Shown: positions 28,039-36,982, numbered from the stretch's first letter. The stretch: DNA of 64,000 nt from Lacibacter sp. H407 (GCF_037892605.1 NZ_JBBKTU010000001.1:3596001-3660000), one strand, 5' to 3'. Notes: generated from the letters alone by a model not told the origin. Translations and numbers: made by a program.

Positions 28039-29280
28039 TTAAAAACGATAGATCGTATTCCCGTCATACGATTTGAGTTCGCAGGTTTTTACAACTCCTG
28101 TTCCTTCAAACTCAAGGAATAAACCGCTGATGTTACCCAATGATTTTTGGTAAGAGCCGGTGAAGATTTGTTTGCCATTTACATACAGGCTGACCTGCTT
28201 TTGATGATTCACCAGCTTTACAGTAGTCCATTGGCTGAGGTCGAGCACAAATTGCGAAAGATCGTTTGTTGCTCCTTTGAATATTTGTTCACTCACTATA
28301 TTCAACACCCGTTGACTGCAGCCTGCATTCACCCATCTGAACCTGATCATACTGTTGCTACCAGAAATTTGAAACTGTGTGCTGCGGCAGAAAATACCTT
28401 TTTCCTGAATATGATTTTTAAAGGTTGTTTCGAATATGAAATCATCAGCAGTTTGATTAACGGGCGTGTAATTCGAAAGCCTTGTCAAAACAGGGCCGGT
28501 AGTATCCAGCCCAAGTTGAAACAATTTATTGTTGGTAACATTGAACAAACTGTCGCTGCCCGTCTTAACAACAGGGAGCGCATAAAAATGAACAGGTATA
28601 TCATCCTGGCGATGACATCCAAAAGCGATCCAGTTGTCAGACTTTATATAAGCACTGGTAGTTGCGAATGTTTGCTGCCGGGTTTGAAGTGATGCGTTAA
28701 ATACACCGGGTATATAATAGATGTGTCCTGTACTTTTTTCACCCGGCTTAATATATAGTAACGGCGATTTATCACCGAAGTTGACAAACAGGCTATCCTT
28801 TGTGTCTGGTAATTGCAGTTCAAACACAACAGTAGCAGGTAAAAGTCCTTCGGTACGTGTAATCTTGATGGAGCCCGACATGCTTTTGGGTTTCCAATAA
28901 CGCCAGGTCAGTAACGCTAAGATTACAATACTAAGCGCAACTATAGGTAGTAACAGCTTATATCGCTTGAAACTTTCTTTGTTCAACGCATTGGGTTGTA
29001 AGAAAGAGGGCGGTGCTTGTTGTGCGTTTTCAAGCTCAGTGAAGTTCCCGTATTTTTTTAATGCATCAACGGTAGCCTGCTGCGGAATATAATCGTCATC
29101 AACAGATACTTTGCCAAATATCCTTTTCAGCGTGCTCGGGCTTATGTTAACATTGGTATCTCGAAGAATCTCCCGGCTCAGATCACTGAAATCTCCATGC
29201 TTCCAATGAATGGAAGCTCCACGGTTAAAGCGGTTTTCACAACAGCGAAATATATCATCCAGTTTTGCCTTTTTGCTCAT
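28039..29280 (-). CDS. Membrane-spanning one-component regulator with a LamG-like periplasmic domain
   Basis: This 413-residue protein has three parts. Residues 1-90 form a helical cytoplasmic domain with W-K-H-G-D-F-S-D-L-S and I-S-P-S-T-L-K-R-I-F-G-K-V (46-58), a pattern I associate with a Bacteroidota-restricted helix-turn-helix-like family. Residues 108-126 are a single transmembrane helix flanked by K/R. The rest is exported: a PKD-like beta domain (about 140-215) and a concanavalin/LamG-like domain (about 240-413, with VKLVNHQKQVSLYVNGKQIF). There is no kinase or receiver domain. The topology suggests a glycan sensor that contacts DNA directly, like ToxR or CadC. It is transcribed away from the GH39 operon, next to a candidate operator at 29312. 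DNA binding by the N-terminal domain is not proven. Confidence 0.65.
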   Translation of the reverse strand: MSKKAKLDDIFRCCENRFNRGASIHWKHGDFSDLSREILRDTNVNISPSTLKRIFGKVSVDDDYIPQQATVDALKKYGNFTELENAQQAPPSFLQPNALNKESFKRYKLLLPIVALSIVILALLTWRYWKPKSMSGSIKITRTEGLLPATVVFELQLPDTKDSLFVNFGDKSPLLYIKPGEKSTGHIYYIPGVFNASLQTRQQTFATTSAYIKSDNWIAFGCHRQDDIPVHFYALPVVKTGSDSLFNVTNNKLFQLGLDTTGPVLTRLSNYTPVNQTADDFIFETTFKNHIQEKGIFCRSTQFQISGSNSMIRFRWVNAGCSQRVLNIVSEQIFKGATNDLSQFVLDLSQWTTVKLVNHQKQVSLYVNGKQIFTGSYQKSLGNISGLFLEFEGTGVVKTCELKSYDGNTIYRF

Positions 29281-29311
29281 CGAAACAAATATAGAGTAAA
29301 TTAAAAAGTAA

Positions 29312-29327
29312 CAGGACTGTACAGGAT
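29312..29327 (+). promoter_or_regulatory. Candidate PUL operator: 10-bp direct repeat before the GH39 operon
   Basis: CAGGAC and CAGGAT start exactly 10 bp apart. The site lies in the divergent region between the putative regulator gene and the GH39 operon and is followed by A+T-rich promoter-like sequence (29340-29380). Confidence 0.5.
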
Positions 29328-29417
29328 AACTGTTCGCTCTATAACCCTTTACTTTATATGCTGTTTAAATGCTGTATAAAAATGAGAATCCTCCAAACGG
29401 TTGCTCCGCTGTTCGTA
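29312..29417 (+). repeat. Copy A of a duplicated promoter plus first codons
   Basis: This stretch matches 32826-32930: the CAGGA repeats, then TTTACTTTA, CTGTTTAAA and GCTGTATAAA, an ATG (29382), and codons for a signal-peptide start (MRILQTVAPLF versus MKFLTTVALLF). After about 12 codons the similarity stops. The reading frame from 29382 stays open into the GH39 gene. Confidence 0.7.
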
Positions 29418-29477
29418 CATTCATGCTCCTGCCATTTCCCGATTTTATTGAGGCGATTCAATTCTAAAAGAAATACG

Positions 29478-31139
29478 ATGAAACTATTGCTGATTGCTTT
29501 GCTGATCTCTTCTTCTGCTTTTGCTCAAACAGCAACCATCAATGTTGATCTGAAAAAAGAAACAGGTGACATGACGCCTGTATGGGCATGGTTTGGTTAT
29601 GATGAACCAAACTATACTTACATGAAAGATGGCAAGAAACTTTTGTCAGAGATCGCTGCACTAAGCCCCGTGCCCGTTTATGTACGAGCACATAGTTTAT
29701 TGGTAACAGGTGATGGAGTGGCCGCATTAAAATGGGGAAGCACCAATGCATATACTGAAGATGCAAACGGTCATCCCATTTACAACTGGAAAATCATTGA
29801 CAGTATTTTTGATACGTATGTGCAACGTGGAATGAAACCGTTGGCGCAAATTGGTTTTATGCCCGAAGCATTATCAACCAATCCGCAACCATATAAACAT
29901 GATTGGAAACCCGGTGATCCTTATTTCAAGATCATTACTGGTTGGGCATATCCACCAAAAGATTATAGCAAATGGGCCGAGTTGGTTTTTCAATGGGTAA
30001 AGCATAGTGTAGAACGTTACGGACAAAAAGAAGTAGAGAGCTGGTATTGGGAATTATGGAACGAGCCGAATGGTTACTGGAAAGGAACAAAAGATGAATT
30101 CTTTAAACTATACGATTATACAGCCGATGCAGTAAAGCGTGCATTGCCCACTGCAAAAATCGGCGGTATCAATATTGCGGGCACTGCAAGCAAAGGTGCA
30201 CAGGAGTGGCTGCATGCATTTGTAAAACATTGTTACAGCGATACGAATTATGTTACAAAGAAAATAGGTTCACCTGTTGATGCTATTTTGTTTCATGCAA
30301 AAGGTTCGCCACGTGTTGTGAATGGTCATGTGCAGATGAATATGGGAACACAGTTAAGAGATATTAATGCAGGGTTTAAATTTGTTGCATCGTATCCGCA
30401 GTTAAAAAATCTTCCCATCATCATTGGAGAATCTGATCCGGAAGGTTGTGCTGCATGTGGAATGCACACCAACCCGGAAAATGCATATCGTAACGGTACG
30501 ATGTTCTCCAGTTACACCGCAGCTTCTTTTGCACGCAAATATTTATTGGCCGATTCGTTCAACGTAAATTTTCTCGGCGCCGTATCATGGGCATTTGAAT
30601 TTGAAAATCAACCCTGGTTCTATGGATTTCGTGATTTGGCAACAAACGGTGTAGATAAACCGGTGCTGAATGTGTTTCGCATGTTTGGTATGATGAAAGG
30701 AAAAAGATTAGTGGTACAAGGCAACCAGATGTACGATCTGAAAACAATGGTTGATTCAAGTGTAAGAAGAAAGTATAATGATGTTGGTGGATTGGCTGCG
30801 AAAGACAAACGTTCAGCAACTGTACTATTGTGGAATTATCATGATGATGATGTAAAGAATGCCGCATTACCTGTTGCAGTAAACATCAACGGATTACCAG
30901 CAGCAACTGTAACAGTTACAGAATACCGCATTGATGATGAGCACAGCAATTCATACGAAGTGTGGAAGAAAATGGGTTCACCACAAAACCCGACAAAAGA
31001 ACAGATTGCGATATTAGAAAAAGCAGGACAGTTAAAAACAATCGGTGCATCGAAGAAATTGAAAGTAACAAATGGAGTGTTGAACATAAAACTATCATTA
31101 CCACAGCAAGGAGTAAGCTTGTTGAAATTAGATTGGTGA
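29478..31139 (+). CDS. GH39-family glycoside hydrolase
   Basis: The start at 29478 gives a 553-residue protein with a clean signal peptide (MKLLLIALLISSSAFAQ). The frame is open upstream to 29382 and 29358, where the codons derive from a duplicated copy of the lyase gene start at 32895. The TIM barrel has the acid/base E196 in WNEPN and the likely nucleophile E318 in IIIGESDPEG, as in GH39 beta-xylosidases and related enzymes. A C-terminal beta-sandwich follows from about residue 420. GH39 includes several pentose- and uronic-acid-directed activities, so the substrate is uncertain; pectin side chains are likely from context. It is first in the plus-strand enzyme operon, with 19 bp to the next gene. 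Confidence 0.85.
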   Translation: MKLLLIALLISSSAFAQTATINVDLKKETGDMTPVWAWFGYDEPNYTYMKDGKKLLSEIAALSPVPVYVRAHSLLVTGDGVAALKWGSTNAYTEDANGHPIYNWKIIDSIFDTYVQRGMKPLAQIGFMPEALSTNPQPYKHDWKPGDPYFKIITGWAYPPKDYSKWAELVFQWVKHSVERYGQKEVESWYWELWNEPNGYWKGTKDEFFKLYDYTADAVKRALPTAKIGGINIAGTASKGAQEWLHAFVKHCYSDTNYVTKKIGSPVDAILFHAKGSPRVVNGHVQMNMGTQLRDINAGFKFVASYPQLKNLPIIIGESDPEGCAACGMHTNPENAYRNGTMFSSYTAASFARKYLLADSFNVNFLGAVSWAFEFENQPWFYGFRDLATNGVDKPVLNVFRMFGMMKGKRLVVQGNQMYDLKTMVDSSVRRKYNDVGGLAAKDKRSATVLLWNYHDDDVKNAALPVAVNINGLPAATVTVTEYRIDDEHSNSYEVWKKMGSPQNPTKEQIAILEKAGQLKTIGASKKLKVTNGVLNIKLSLPQQGVSLLKLDW

Positions 31140-31158
31140 TGATCATAAATTACAAATC

Positions 31159-32544
31159 ATGAAACAGATTTTTATCATTGCAGCAGTATGTATGTCGATG
31201 TGTGCATCTGCACAGATTGGCAAACGTTTTCCTTCTGAACGGAAAGAAGTGATCGATCCTATTACAGGAACAAAACTGTTGTTCTTAACAAGCACTCCTG
31301 CAGGCGATTCAAAAATTTATCAAACACATAATCAATGGACAAGTGATGGAGAGTGGCTCATCTTCCGCAGCAACCGTGCAAGAAATGAAGCATTGGCTGT
31401 GAATGAAAAAACAGGCGACATGGTGCAGGTAACAGAAGGGGGTTATATGGGTATGTTGAATGTGGCTCGCAAAAGCATGAAGTTATATTTTATGCGTTCA
31501 TCACAACGGGATAGTGTAAGAAGAACTCCCGGCGATACAACCCGCAGAAGAAATCCTGTTCCATTACAAATCATTGAAGTTGATCTCGCAAAAGTATTTG
31601 CTGATAGTAAAGCAGGCAAGATGCAACCTGCACATATTTATCAACGTATTTGCGGAACAATTCCGTTAGAACTCGAAGGTGGTGGTGATATGGCATTGGA
31701 TGGTGATGAAGAGTGGGCTTATTTCCGTGTTGGCAAAAATGCAGCAGCAAAACATTTGGCAGCAGGCACAAAACCGGCCGATAATTTCGGGCCACGTAAT
31801 ATGGGTGCAGGACCAAACGGTATTGCAGCGATGAATGTATTTACAGGCGAAATAAAATATGTAGTTTCTGTTCCGTTTCAGATCGGACATATACAAACCA
31901 ATCCATGGATGCCCGGTGAAATTGTGTTTTGTTGGGAAACAGGTGGTAAGTCGCCACAACGTACCTGGACGGTGATGAGTGATGGTACCGGTCTTCGTCC
32001 ATTGTATCCTGAAGCAGATTACGAATGGGTAACACATGAAGCAGTAATTGGAAAAGATGAAGTGGCAATAGCGATCATGGGTCACCGTAAGATTCCCGGC
32101 AGCAATAAAGAAGTAGCGGCAGGTACAGATGTTGGCGGTGCTAATCCCGGGCAAGATCCTGCATGGGGCCCAAGCGGTACAAGAGAAAAACCAACAGGTC
32201 TTGCTATTGTGAATCTTCGTACAAGAGAAACCATTATTGCAGGACAAACAAAAAGCGGCAGTGGTTTGTGGCATGTGAGTGGATCGCCTGATGGACGTTG
32301 GGCAGTAGGTGATGATTTTACAAGAAACATTTATCTGATTGATCGGCATACAAGTGAAATGATCTTGTTATCAACAGGGCATAAGGTAACAGCAGGTGAT
32401 CATCCGCATCCAACGATGAGTCCGGATGGAACAAAAATTCAGATCCAGTCAGCCATGTTATCGGCTGATGGTCGATCAATGAACATTTGTATTATTCCTG
32501 TACCTGAGGCATGGTTGAAGAGAACGTATAATAAAGTGAGATAA
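31159..32544 (+). CDS. Oligogalacturonate lyase-like (PL22-type) beta-propeller protein
   Basis: This 461-residue secreted protein (signal peptide MKQIFIIAAVCMSMCASAQ) is built of repeated WD40/TolB-like blades: SDGEWLIFRSNRARNEALAV near residue 70, GSPDGRWAVGDD near 376 and HPTMSPDGTKIQIQSAM near 415. The blade pattern and the F-R-S-N-R motif fit oligogalacturonate lyase relatives. Conserved histidines expected to bind the metal may include those in GHIQTNPW (about 236), WVTHEAV (about 293) and HPHPT. Classical PL22 enzymes cleave unsaturated digalacturonate. This protein diverges from its neighbour at 32895, so it may have another substrate. It is co-oriented in the GH39 operon. Confidence 0.65.
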   Translation: MKQIFIIAAVCMSMCASAQIGKRFPSERKEVIDPITGTKLLFLTSTPAGDSKIYQTHNQWTSDGEWLIFRSNRARNEALAVNEKTGDMVQVTEGGYMGMLNVARKSMKLYFMRSSQRDSVRRTPGDTTRRRNPVPLQIIEVDLAKVFADSKAGKMQPAHIYQRICGTIPLELEGGGDMALDGDEEWAYFRVGKNAAAKHLAAGTKPADNFGPRNMGAGPNGIAAMNVFTGEIKYVVSVPFQIGHIQTNPWMPGEIVFCWETGGKSPQRTWTVMSDGTGLRPLYPEADYEWVTHEAVIGKDEVAIAIMGHRKIPGSNKEVAAGTDVGGANPGQDPAWGPSGTREKPTGLAIVNLRTRETIIAGQTKSGSGLWHVSGSPDGRWAVGDDFTRNIYLIDRHTSEMILLSTGHKVTAGDHPHPTMSPDGTKIQIQSAMLSADGRSMNICIIPVPEAWLKRTYNKVR

Positions 32545-32624
32545 AAAAGAATTACTGTCGATTAAATGAAGCCGAAAAGCCGATAAAATAAGTACATTGC
32601 GGCCCTGAAATATTCCATGTTCTT

Positions 32625-32825
32625 ATGCGAAAGGTCATTAATCCGAGATTATTTACGCTGGCATTGACCATTATTGCTTTGGAGTGCACGATGGTTTGGC
32701 ATCGTGCAAAGCTGCCATTCAATGTTGCGTACGTTATCATTGTCGTGAATTTCCTCTACTTTAACTTCATCTTTTTTCCCGATGTACGGAGAAGGTACCG
32801 TGCACTAAAGCAAACCGGCAAATAG
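32625..32825 (+). CDS. Possible small two-helix membrane protein
   Basis: This is a 66-residue frame in the 350-bp space between the two lyase-like genes. It encodes two hydrophobic stretches (LFTLALTIIALECTMVW and NVAYVIIVVNFLYFNFIFF) ending in a basic tail (RRRYRALKQTGK), a plausible small membrane protein with a positive C-terminus. No family was recognised and there is no strong ribosome-binding site. It could be a chance frame. Confidence 0.35.
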   Translation: MRKVINPRLFTLALTIIALECTMVWHRAKLPFNVAYVIIVVNFLYFNFIFFPDVRRRYRALKQTGK

Positions 32826-32841
32826 CAGGATTGTGCAGGAT
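32826..32841 (+). promoter_or_regulatory. Candidate PUL operator: perfect 10-bp direct repeat before the PL22 gene
   Basis: Two identical CAGGAT hexamers start 10 bp apart, each preceded by G. This is the best copy of the motif in the window. TAGCTTTA (32858-32865) follows 16 bp later and resembles the Bacteroidota -7 promoter element TAnnTTTG. The gene starts at 32895. Confidence 0.55.
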
Positions 32842-32930
32842 ACTCTACATTCTTTTATAGCTTTACTTTAAAGGCTGTTTAAAAGCTGTATAAAATGAAA
32901 TTTCTCACAACGGTTGCTCTGCTGTTCGCT
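32826..32930 (+). repeat. Copy B of a duplicated promoter plus first codons
   Basis: This is the counterpart of 29312-29417. Here the first codons belong to the intact PL22 gene signal peptide, so this is probably the source copy. Confidence 0.68.
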
Positions 32931-34136
32931 ACTGTAATGTCTTTGCATGCACAGGAAGTTCTTGAAACCGGTGGTAGAAAAATGCCGGACGAATGGATCG
33001 ATAAAGACACAAAACATCGTGTAGTTAAGTTAACAAGAATGGAAGGCAGGAGCAATCTCAGCTTCTACTTTCACAACAATCCCTTCATCGGTAGCTCGAT
33101 GGTTTTTTACAGCAGCAACAAAAACAATGTTGATAGTGTACGCAAACAGGAAATCTCCACTGTTGTATCTGGTAACCGCCAAATCCATTTACTCGATCTC
33201 AAAACATTAAAAAGTGAACAATTGACTTATCATCGCTTGCCGATGAATGGTGAGATCGTTGATAACAAAAAAGGAATCGTTTATTACCAGATAAGAGATA
33301 CTGTATTTAGTGTTAATGCAAAAACAAAAGAAGTAAAACAGGTCTTTGTTTTTCCTGCCGATTTTAAAGGAACTGTTACAGCTATTAATGCTGATGGTAC
33401 ATTACTCGGTGGTGCCAAATCAAGCGACGAAGAAAAAGAACTGTTTAAAAAATATCCCAACAAGTCGAGCTACTTCGATATTATTTATGAAGCAAAGCTT
33501 CCACGCACGTTATTCATCATCAATATAAAGACGAAAGAATTGGATAAAGTGCACAGCGATAGTGCATGGTTGAATCATGTGCAGTTCTCAACCACTGATC
33601 CAAACTTATTAATGTTTTGTCACGAAGGGCCCTGGCATAAAGTAAACCGTATCTGGACCATTGATGTAAAGACAAAGAAGATCACACAGATCCACAAACG
33701 CATCATGGATATGGAAATTGCAGGACATGAGTGGCCAAGTGTTGATGGTAAAACCATCTGGTACGATCTGCAACAACCACGCAGTACCAAATTTTATGTG
33801 GAAGGTCACAATGTAAACACAGGACAAAAAACAAAATACGAATTGCAGCGTGATGAGTGGAGTATTCACTTCAACAGTAACAAAGACAATTCATTGTTTT
33901 GTGGCGATGGTGGTAATGCAGGCCAGGTAGCAAGAGCGAAAGATGGTATGTGGATCTATTTATTCAAACCTGAAGGAGATAAATTTGTTTCAACACGTTT
34001 GGTAAATATGAAGAATCATAATTATCGCCTTGAACCAAATGTGCATTTCAGCCCGGATGGTAAATGGGTGATCTTCCGTGCCAACTTTGAAGGCATTGAG
34101 AATGTGTATGCTGTCGAGATCAACGAAACAAAATAA
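32895..34136 (+). CDS. Oligogalacturonate lyase (PL22)
   Basis: This 413-residue secreted protein (signal peptide MKFLTTVALLFATVMSLHAQ) has the seven-bladed propeller of PL22. Signature stretches are F-Y-F-H-N-N-P-F near residue 57, L-M-F-C-H-E-G-P-W-H-K-V-N-R-I-W near 237, A-G-H-E-W-P-S near 275 and N-V-H-F-S-P-D-G-K-W-V-I-F-R near 385; the conserved histidines coordinate the catalytic manganese in characterised members. The enzyme splits unsaturated digalacturonate to 5-keto-4-deoxyuronate. Known members are mostly cytoplasmic, so the signal peptide implies periplasmic action here. Its own operator-bearing promoter lies upstream. Confidence 0.88.
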   Translation: MKFLTTVALLFATVMSLHAQEVLETGGRKMPDEWIDKDTKHRVVKLTRMEGRSNLSFYFHNNPFIGSSMVFYSSNKNNVDSVRKQEISTVVSGNRQIHLLDLKTLKSEQLTYHRLPMNGEIVDNKKGIVYYQIRDTVFSVNAKTKEVKQVFVFPADFKGTVTAINADGTLLGGAKSSDEEKELFKKYPNKSSYFDIIYEAKLPRTLFIINIKTKELDKVHSDSAWLNHVQFSTTDPNLLMFCHEGPWHKVNRIWTIDVKTKKITQIHKRIMDMEIAGHEWPSVDGKTIWYDLQQPRSTKFYVEGHNVNTGQKTKYELQRDEWSIHFNSNKDNSLFCGDGGNAGQVARAKDGMWIYLFKPEGDKFVSTRLVNMKNHNYRLEPNVHFSPDGKWVIFRANFEGIENVYAVEINETK

Positions 34137-34158
34137 ACATCAGCTTATCAACATACGA

Positions 34159-36978
34159 ATGAAAAAATTAATCACTCTTCTTTCTTTTAGTTGCTCGATC
34201 ATCATTGCACAGGCACAACTCAACTGGCCAACAGTTACAAATGTGACCAAACCATGGACTCGTTGGTGGTGGGAAGGAAGTGCAGTGAACAAAGCCGATC
34301 TTACCTGGAACTTACAACAATACCAGCAAGCCGGATTAGGTGGTGTGGAGTTAACACCCATCTATGGTGTGGAAGGAACTGAAAAGCAATTCATCGATTT
34401 TCTTTCGCCGCAATGGATGCAGATGTTTTCGTTTACACTAAACGAATCAAAGCGGTTAGGGCTTGGTGTTGATCTGGCAAACGGAACAGGTTGGCCTTTC
34501 GGCGGACCATGGGTAAAAGATGAAGATGCAAGCAAAACTATTCTTTATAAAACCTTTACTGTAAAAGCCGGTGAACAATTAAACGAAGCTGTTGAATACA
34601 AACAGGAAGGATTCATCCGCACAGCCAATAACAAACCTGCAACATTCGACCAGGTATTGAAACCTGTATGGACAAATAAGAATCTGCAGGCATTGGCCTT
34701 GGATCAGATTCAATATCCCGGCAAATTACCTTTGCAAACATTGATCGCTTATTCCGATAAAAATGAAACGATTGATCTTACAACAAAGGTTGATGCAAAC
34801 GGAAAATTAAACTGGACCGCTCCAACTGGTAACTGGACATTGTATGCATTGTTTCAAGGCCTGCATGGCAAGATGGTTGAACGTGCAGCACCAGGTGGTG
34901 AAGGCTATGCCATCGATCATTTTTCGTTACAGGCAGCAACGAACTATTTCAAAAAGTTTGACGCTTCGTTTAAAGGTTATGATATTTCTTATCTCCGTTC
35001 CTTCTTCAACGATTCGTATGAAGTGGATGATGCAAGAGGACAAAGCAACTGGACACCAACATTCTTTGCTGAATTTAAAAAGCGCAAAGGTTATGATCTC
35101 AAAACACAATTGCCTGCACTGTTTGGAAAAGACACACCCGAAAAATACAGCCGTGTGATCTATGATTACCGTTCGGTGATTGATGAACTCTTGCTGGAAC
35201 ATTTTACCATGACATGGAAAAAATGGGCAGGTACAAAAGGAAAGATGCTGCGCAATCAATCGCATGGCTCTCCTGCAAACACTTTAGACTTATACAGTGT
35301 TGTTGATATACCTGAAACAGAAGGAACAGATATTCTGCGTTTCAAGTTTGCTACATCAGCAGCAAATGTATCGGGGAAACAATTGGTATCGTCTGAATCT
35401 GCTACATGGTTGAATGAACATTTCTTATCAAGCTGGGGCGATGTAAAGAAGATCATCGATCTGTATTTTCTCGGCGGTGTGAATCATATTTTTTATCACG
35501 GCACAGAATATTCACCCAAAGAAGCGAAGTGGCCGGGCTGGTTGTTTTATGCAGCGGTTCATTTTCAACCAACCAATCCGCAGTGGAAACATTTTCATGC
35601 GTTGAATAGCTATATCACACGTACACAAAGTTTTTTACAGAAGGGTAAACCTGATAATGATGTGCTGCTGTATTACCCGATCGTTGATCGTTACGCAGAG
35701 CCCGGCAATGTATTGTTACAGCATTTCGATGGTATGGAACGAAATTTTGTGAATACGGATTTTGAACACGTATCAAAATGGATGGTAGAGAAAGGTTACA
35801 GTTTCGATTTCTTTAGTGAACGTCAATTGCAAAAGTTTACCAACAGCGGCAAGAATATCATCAGCAGCGGTAATGTGTATCGCACCATTATGTTACCTGC
35901 AAATAAACTCATCACTGAAAAAGCAATGCAGCAATTGTTGAAACTGGCACAACAAGGAGCAACAATACTTGTTTATAAAAATCTGCCGAATGATGTACCC
36001 GGCTTTAATCAGTTAGATACAAGGAGAAAAACATTTCAGCAATTGATCAGTCAATTGAAATTTTCAAAATCAGATAATCTTCAAAAGGCAATTGTTGGCA
36101 AAGGTGCGTTCATGATCAGCGATGATCTGGATGTGTTGTTATTGTCAGCCAAAGCAAGAAAAGAAAGTTATACAGAAAAAGGATTGTCTGTATTGCGCAG
36201 AAAAAATGCAGAAAGCACCATGTGGCTCATCAACAACCGCACAGACAAACCATTTGAAGAATGGATCGAACTCAATACCAATGCTGCTGACATTGCGTTG
36301 TTTGATGCAATGAATAACAAAAAAGGTTTGGCATTGTGGCGCAAAAACAGCAAAGGTGCCGTTGAGGTGTTATTGCAATTACAATCGTATGAATCGATCA
36401 TTGTACAATCATACGCAACAAAGAAAACAGGTGAAGCATTCCCATACAAAGAAAGCATTTCTCAACCACAGGAAATAAAAGGAGAGTGGACAATCAACTT
36501 CCTCGATGGCGGACCAACAATTCCTGCAGCTATTACAACAACTACATTAAAATCATGGACAGAACTCGGCGGCGATGATGTAAAGAATTTTTCCGGTACA
36601 GCAAAGTATACGATCTCCTTTGCAAAACCCGTAGCTAATGCAAAATCGTGGTTACTTGATCTGGGCAATGTTGATGAAACTGCTGAAGTGATTCTCAATG
36701 GTAAAAAGATTGCAACAGTGATTGGCCCGGTGTTTCAATGTGTGATTCCTGCATCTGCAATGCAGCAAAACAATAAACTGGAGATTGTTGTTGCCAACTT
36801 AATGGCCAATCGCATTATTTACATGGATAAGAATAATCTTCCGTGGAAAATATTTTACAATACCAATATGCCTGCACGCAAGGCAGAAAACGCAAAGAAG
36901 GGTATCTTCACAGCCGCCGCCTGGAGCCCGTTATCATCGGGATTATTGGGGCCTGTTACGATCACCGCTTTAAAATAA
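34159..36978 (+). CDS. GH106 alpha-L-rhamnosidase
   Basis: With the start at 34159 the protein has 939 residues and a signal peptide (MKKLITLLSFSCSIIIAQAQ). An in-frame ATG at 34078 overlaps the previous gene and would place 27 unlikely residues first. The mature start W-P-x-V-x-x-x-x-K-P-W-T-R-W-W-W-E-G-S-A-V, the D-L-A-N-G-T-G-W-P-F-G-G-P-W-V block (about 112-126) and the C-terminal galactose-binding-like domain (TAEVILNGKKIATVIGPVF) are characteristic of GH106, an inverting calcium-dependent rhamnosidase family acting on rhamnogalacturonan. It starts 22 bp after the PL22 stop and ends 4 bp before the GH29 gene. Confidence 0.92.
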   Translation: MKKLITLLSFSCSIIIAQAQLNWPTVTNVTKPWTRWWWEGSAVNKADLTWNLQQYQQAGLGGVELTPIYGVEGTEKQFIDFLSPQWMQMFSFTLNESKRLGLGVDLANGTGWPFGGPWVKDEDASKTILYKTFTVKAGEQLNEAVEYKQEGFIRTANNKPATFDQVLKPVWTNKNLQALALDQIQYPGKLPLQTLIAYSDKNETIDLTTKVDANGKLNWTAPTGNWTLYALFQGLHGKMVERAAPGGEGYAIDHFSLQAATNYFKKFDASFKGYDISYLRSFFNDSYEVDDARGQSNWTPTFFAEFKKRKGYDLKTQLPALFGKDTPEKYSRVIYDYRSVIDELLLEHFTMTWKKWAGTKGKMLRNQSHGSPANTLDLYSVVDIPETEGTDILRFKFATSAANVSGKQLVSSESATWLNEHFLSSWGDVKKIIDLYFLGGVNHIFYHGTEYSPKEAKWPGWLFYAAVHFQPTNPQWKHFHALNSYITRTQSFLQKGKPDNDVLLYYPIVDRYAEPGNVLLQHFDGMERNFVNTDFEHVSKWMVEKGYSFDFFSERQLQKFTNSGKNIISSGNVYRTIMLPANKLITEKAMQQLLKLAQQGATILVYKNLPNDVPGFNQLDTRRKTFQQLISQLKFSKSDNLQKAIVGKGAFMISDDLDVLLLSAKARKESYTEKGLSVLRRKNAESTMWLINNRTDKPFEEWIELNTNAADIALFDAMNNKKGLALWRKNSKGAVEVLLQLQSYESIIVQSYATKKTGEAFPYKESISQPQEIKGEWTINFLDGGPTIPAAITTTTLKSWTELGGDDVKNFSGTAKYTISFAKPVANAKSWLLDLGNVDETAEVILNGKKIATVIGPVFQCVIPASAMQQNNKLEIVVANLMANRIIYMDKNNLPWKIFYNTNMPARKAENAKKGIFTAAAWSPLSSGLLGPVTITALK

Positions 36979-36982
36979 ATGT

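Noticed and set aside
28147-28692. 181-codon plus-strand frame opposite the regulator gene
   Set aside because: Shadow of the LamG-like coding region; no signal or family features.
31666-32349. Long minus-strand frame of 227 codons opposite the PL22-like gene
   Set aside because: It is antisense to a clearly coding gene, is unusually rich in Cys, His and Trp as expected of a shadow frame, and shows no domain.
34078-34158. Upstream in-frame start for the GH106 gene
   Set aside because: It overlaps the PL22 gene by 59 bp and would put 27 polar residues before an otherwise normal signal peptide.
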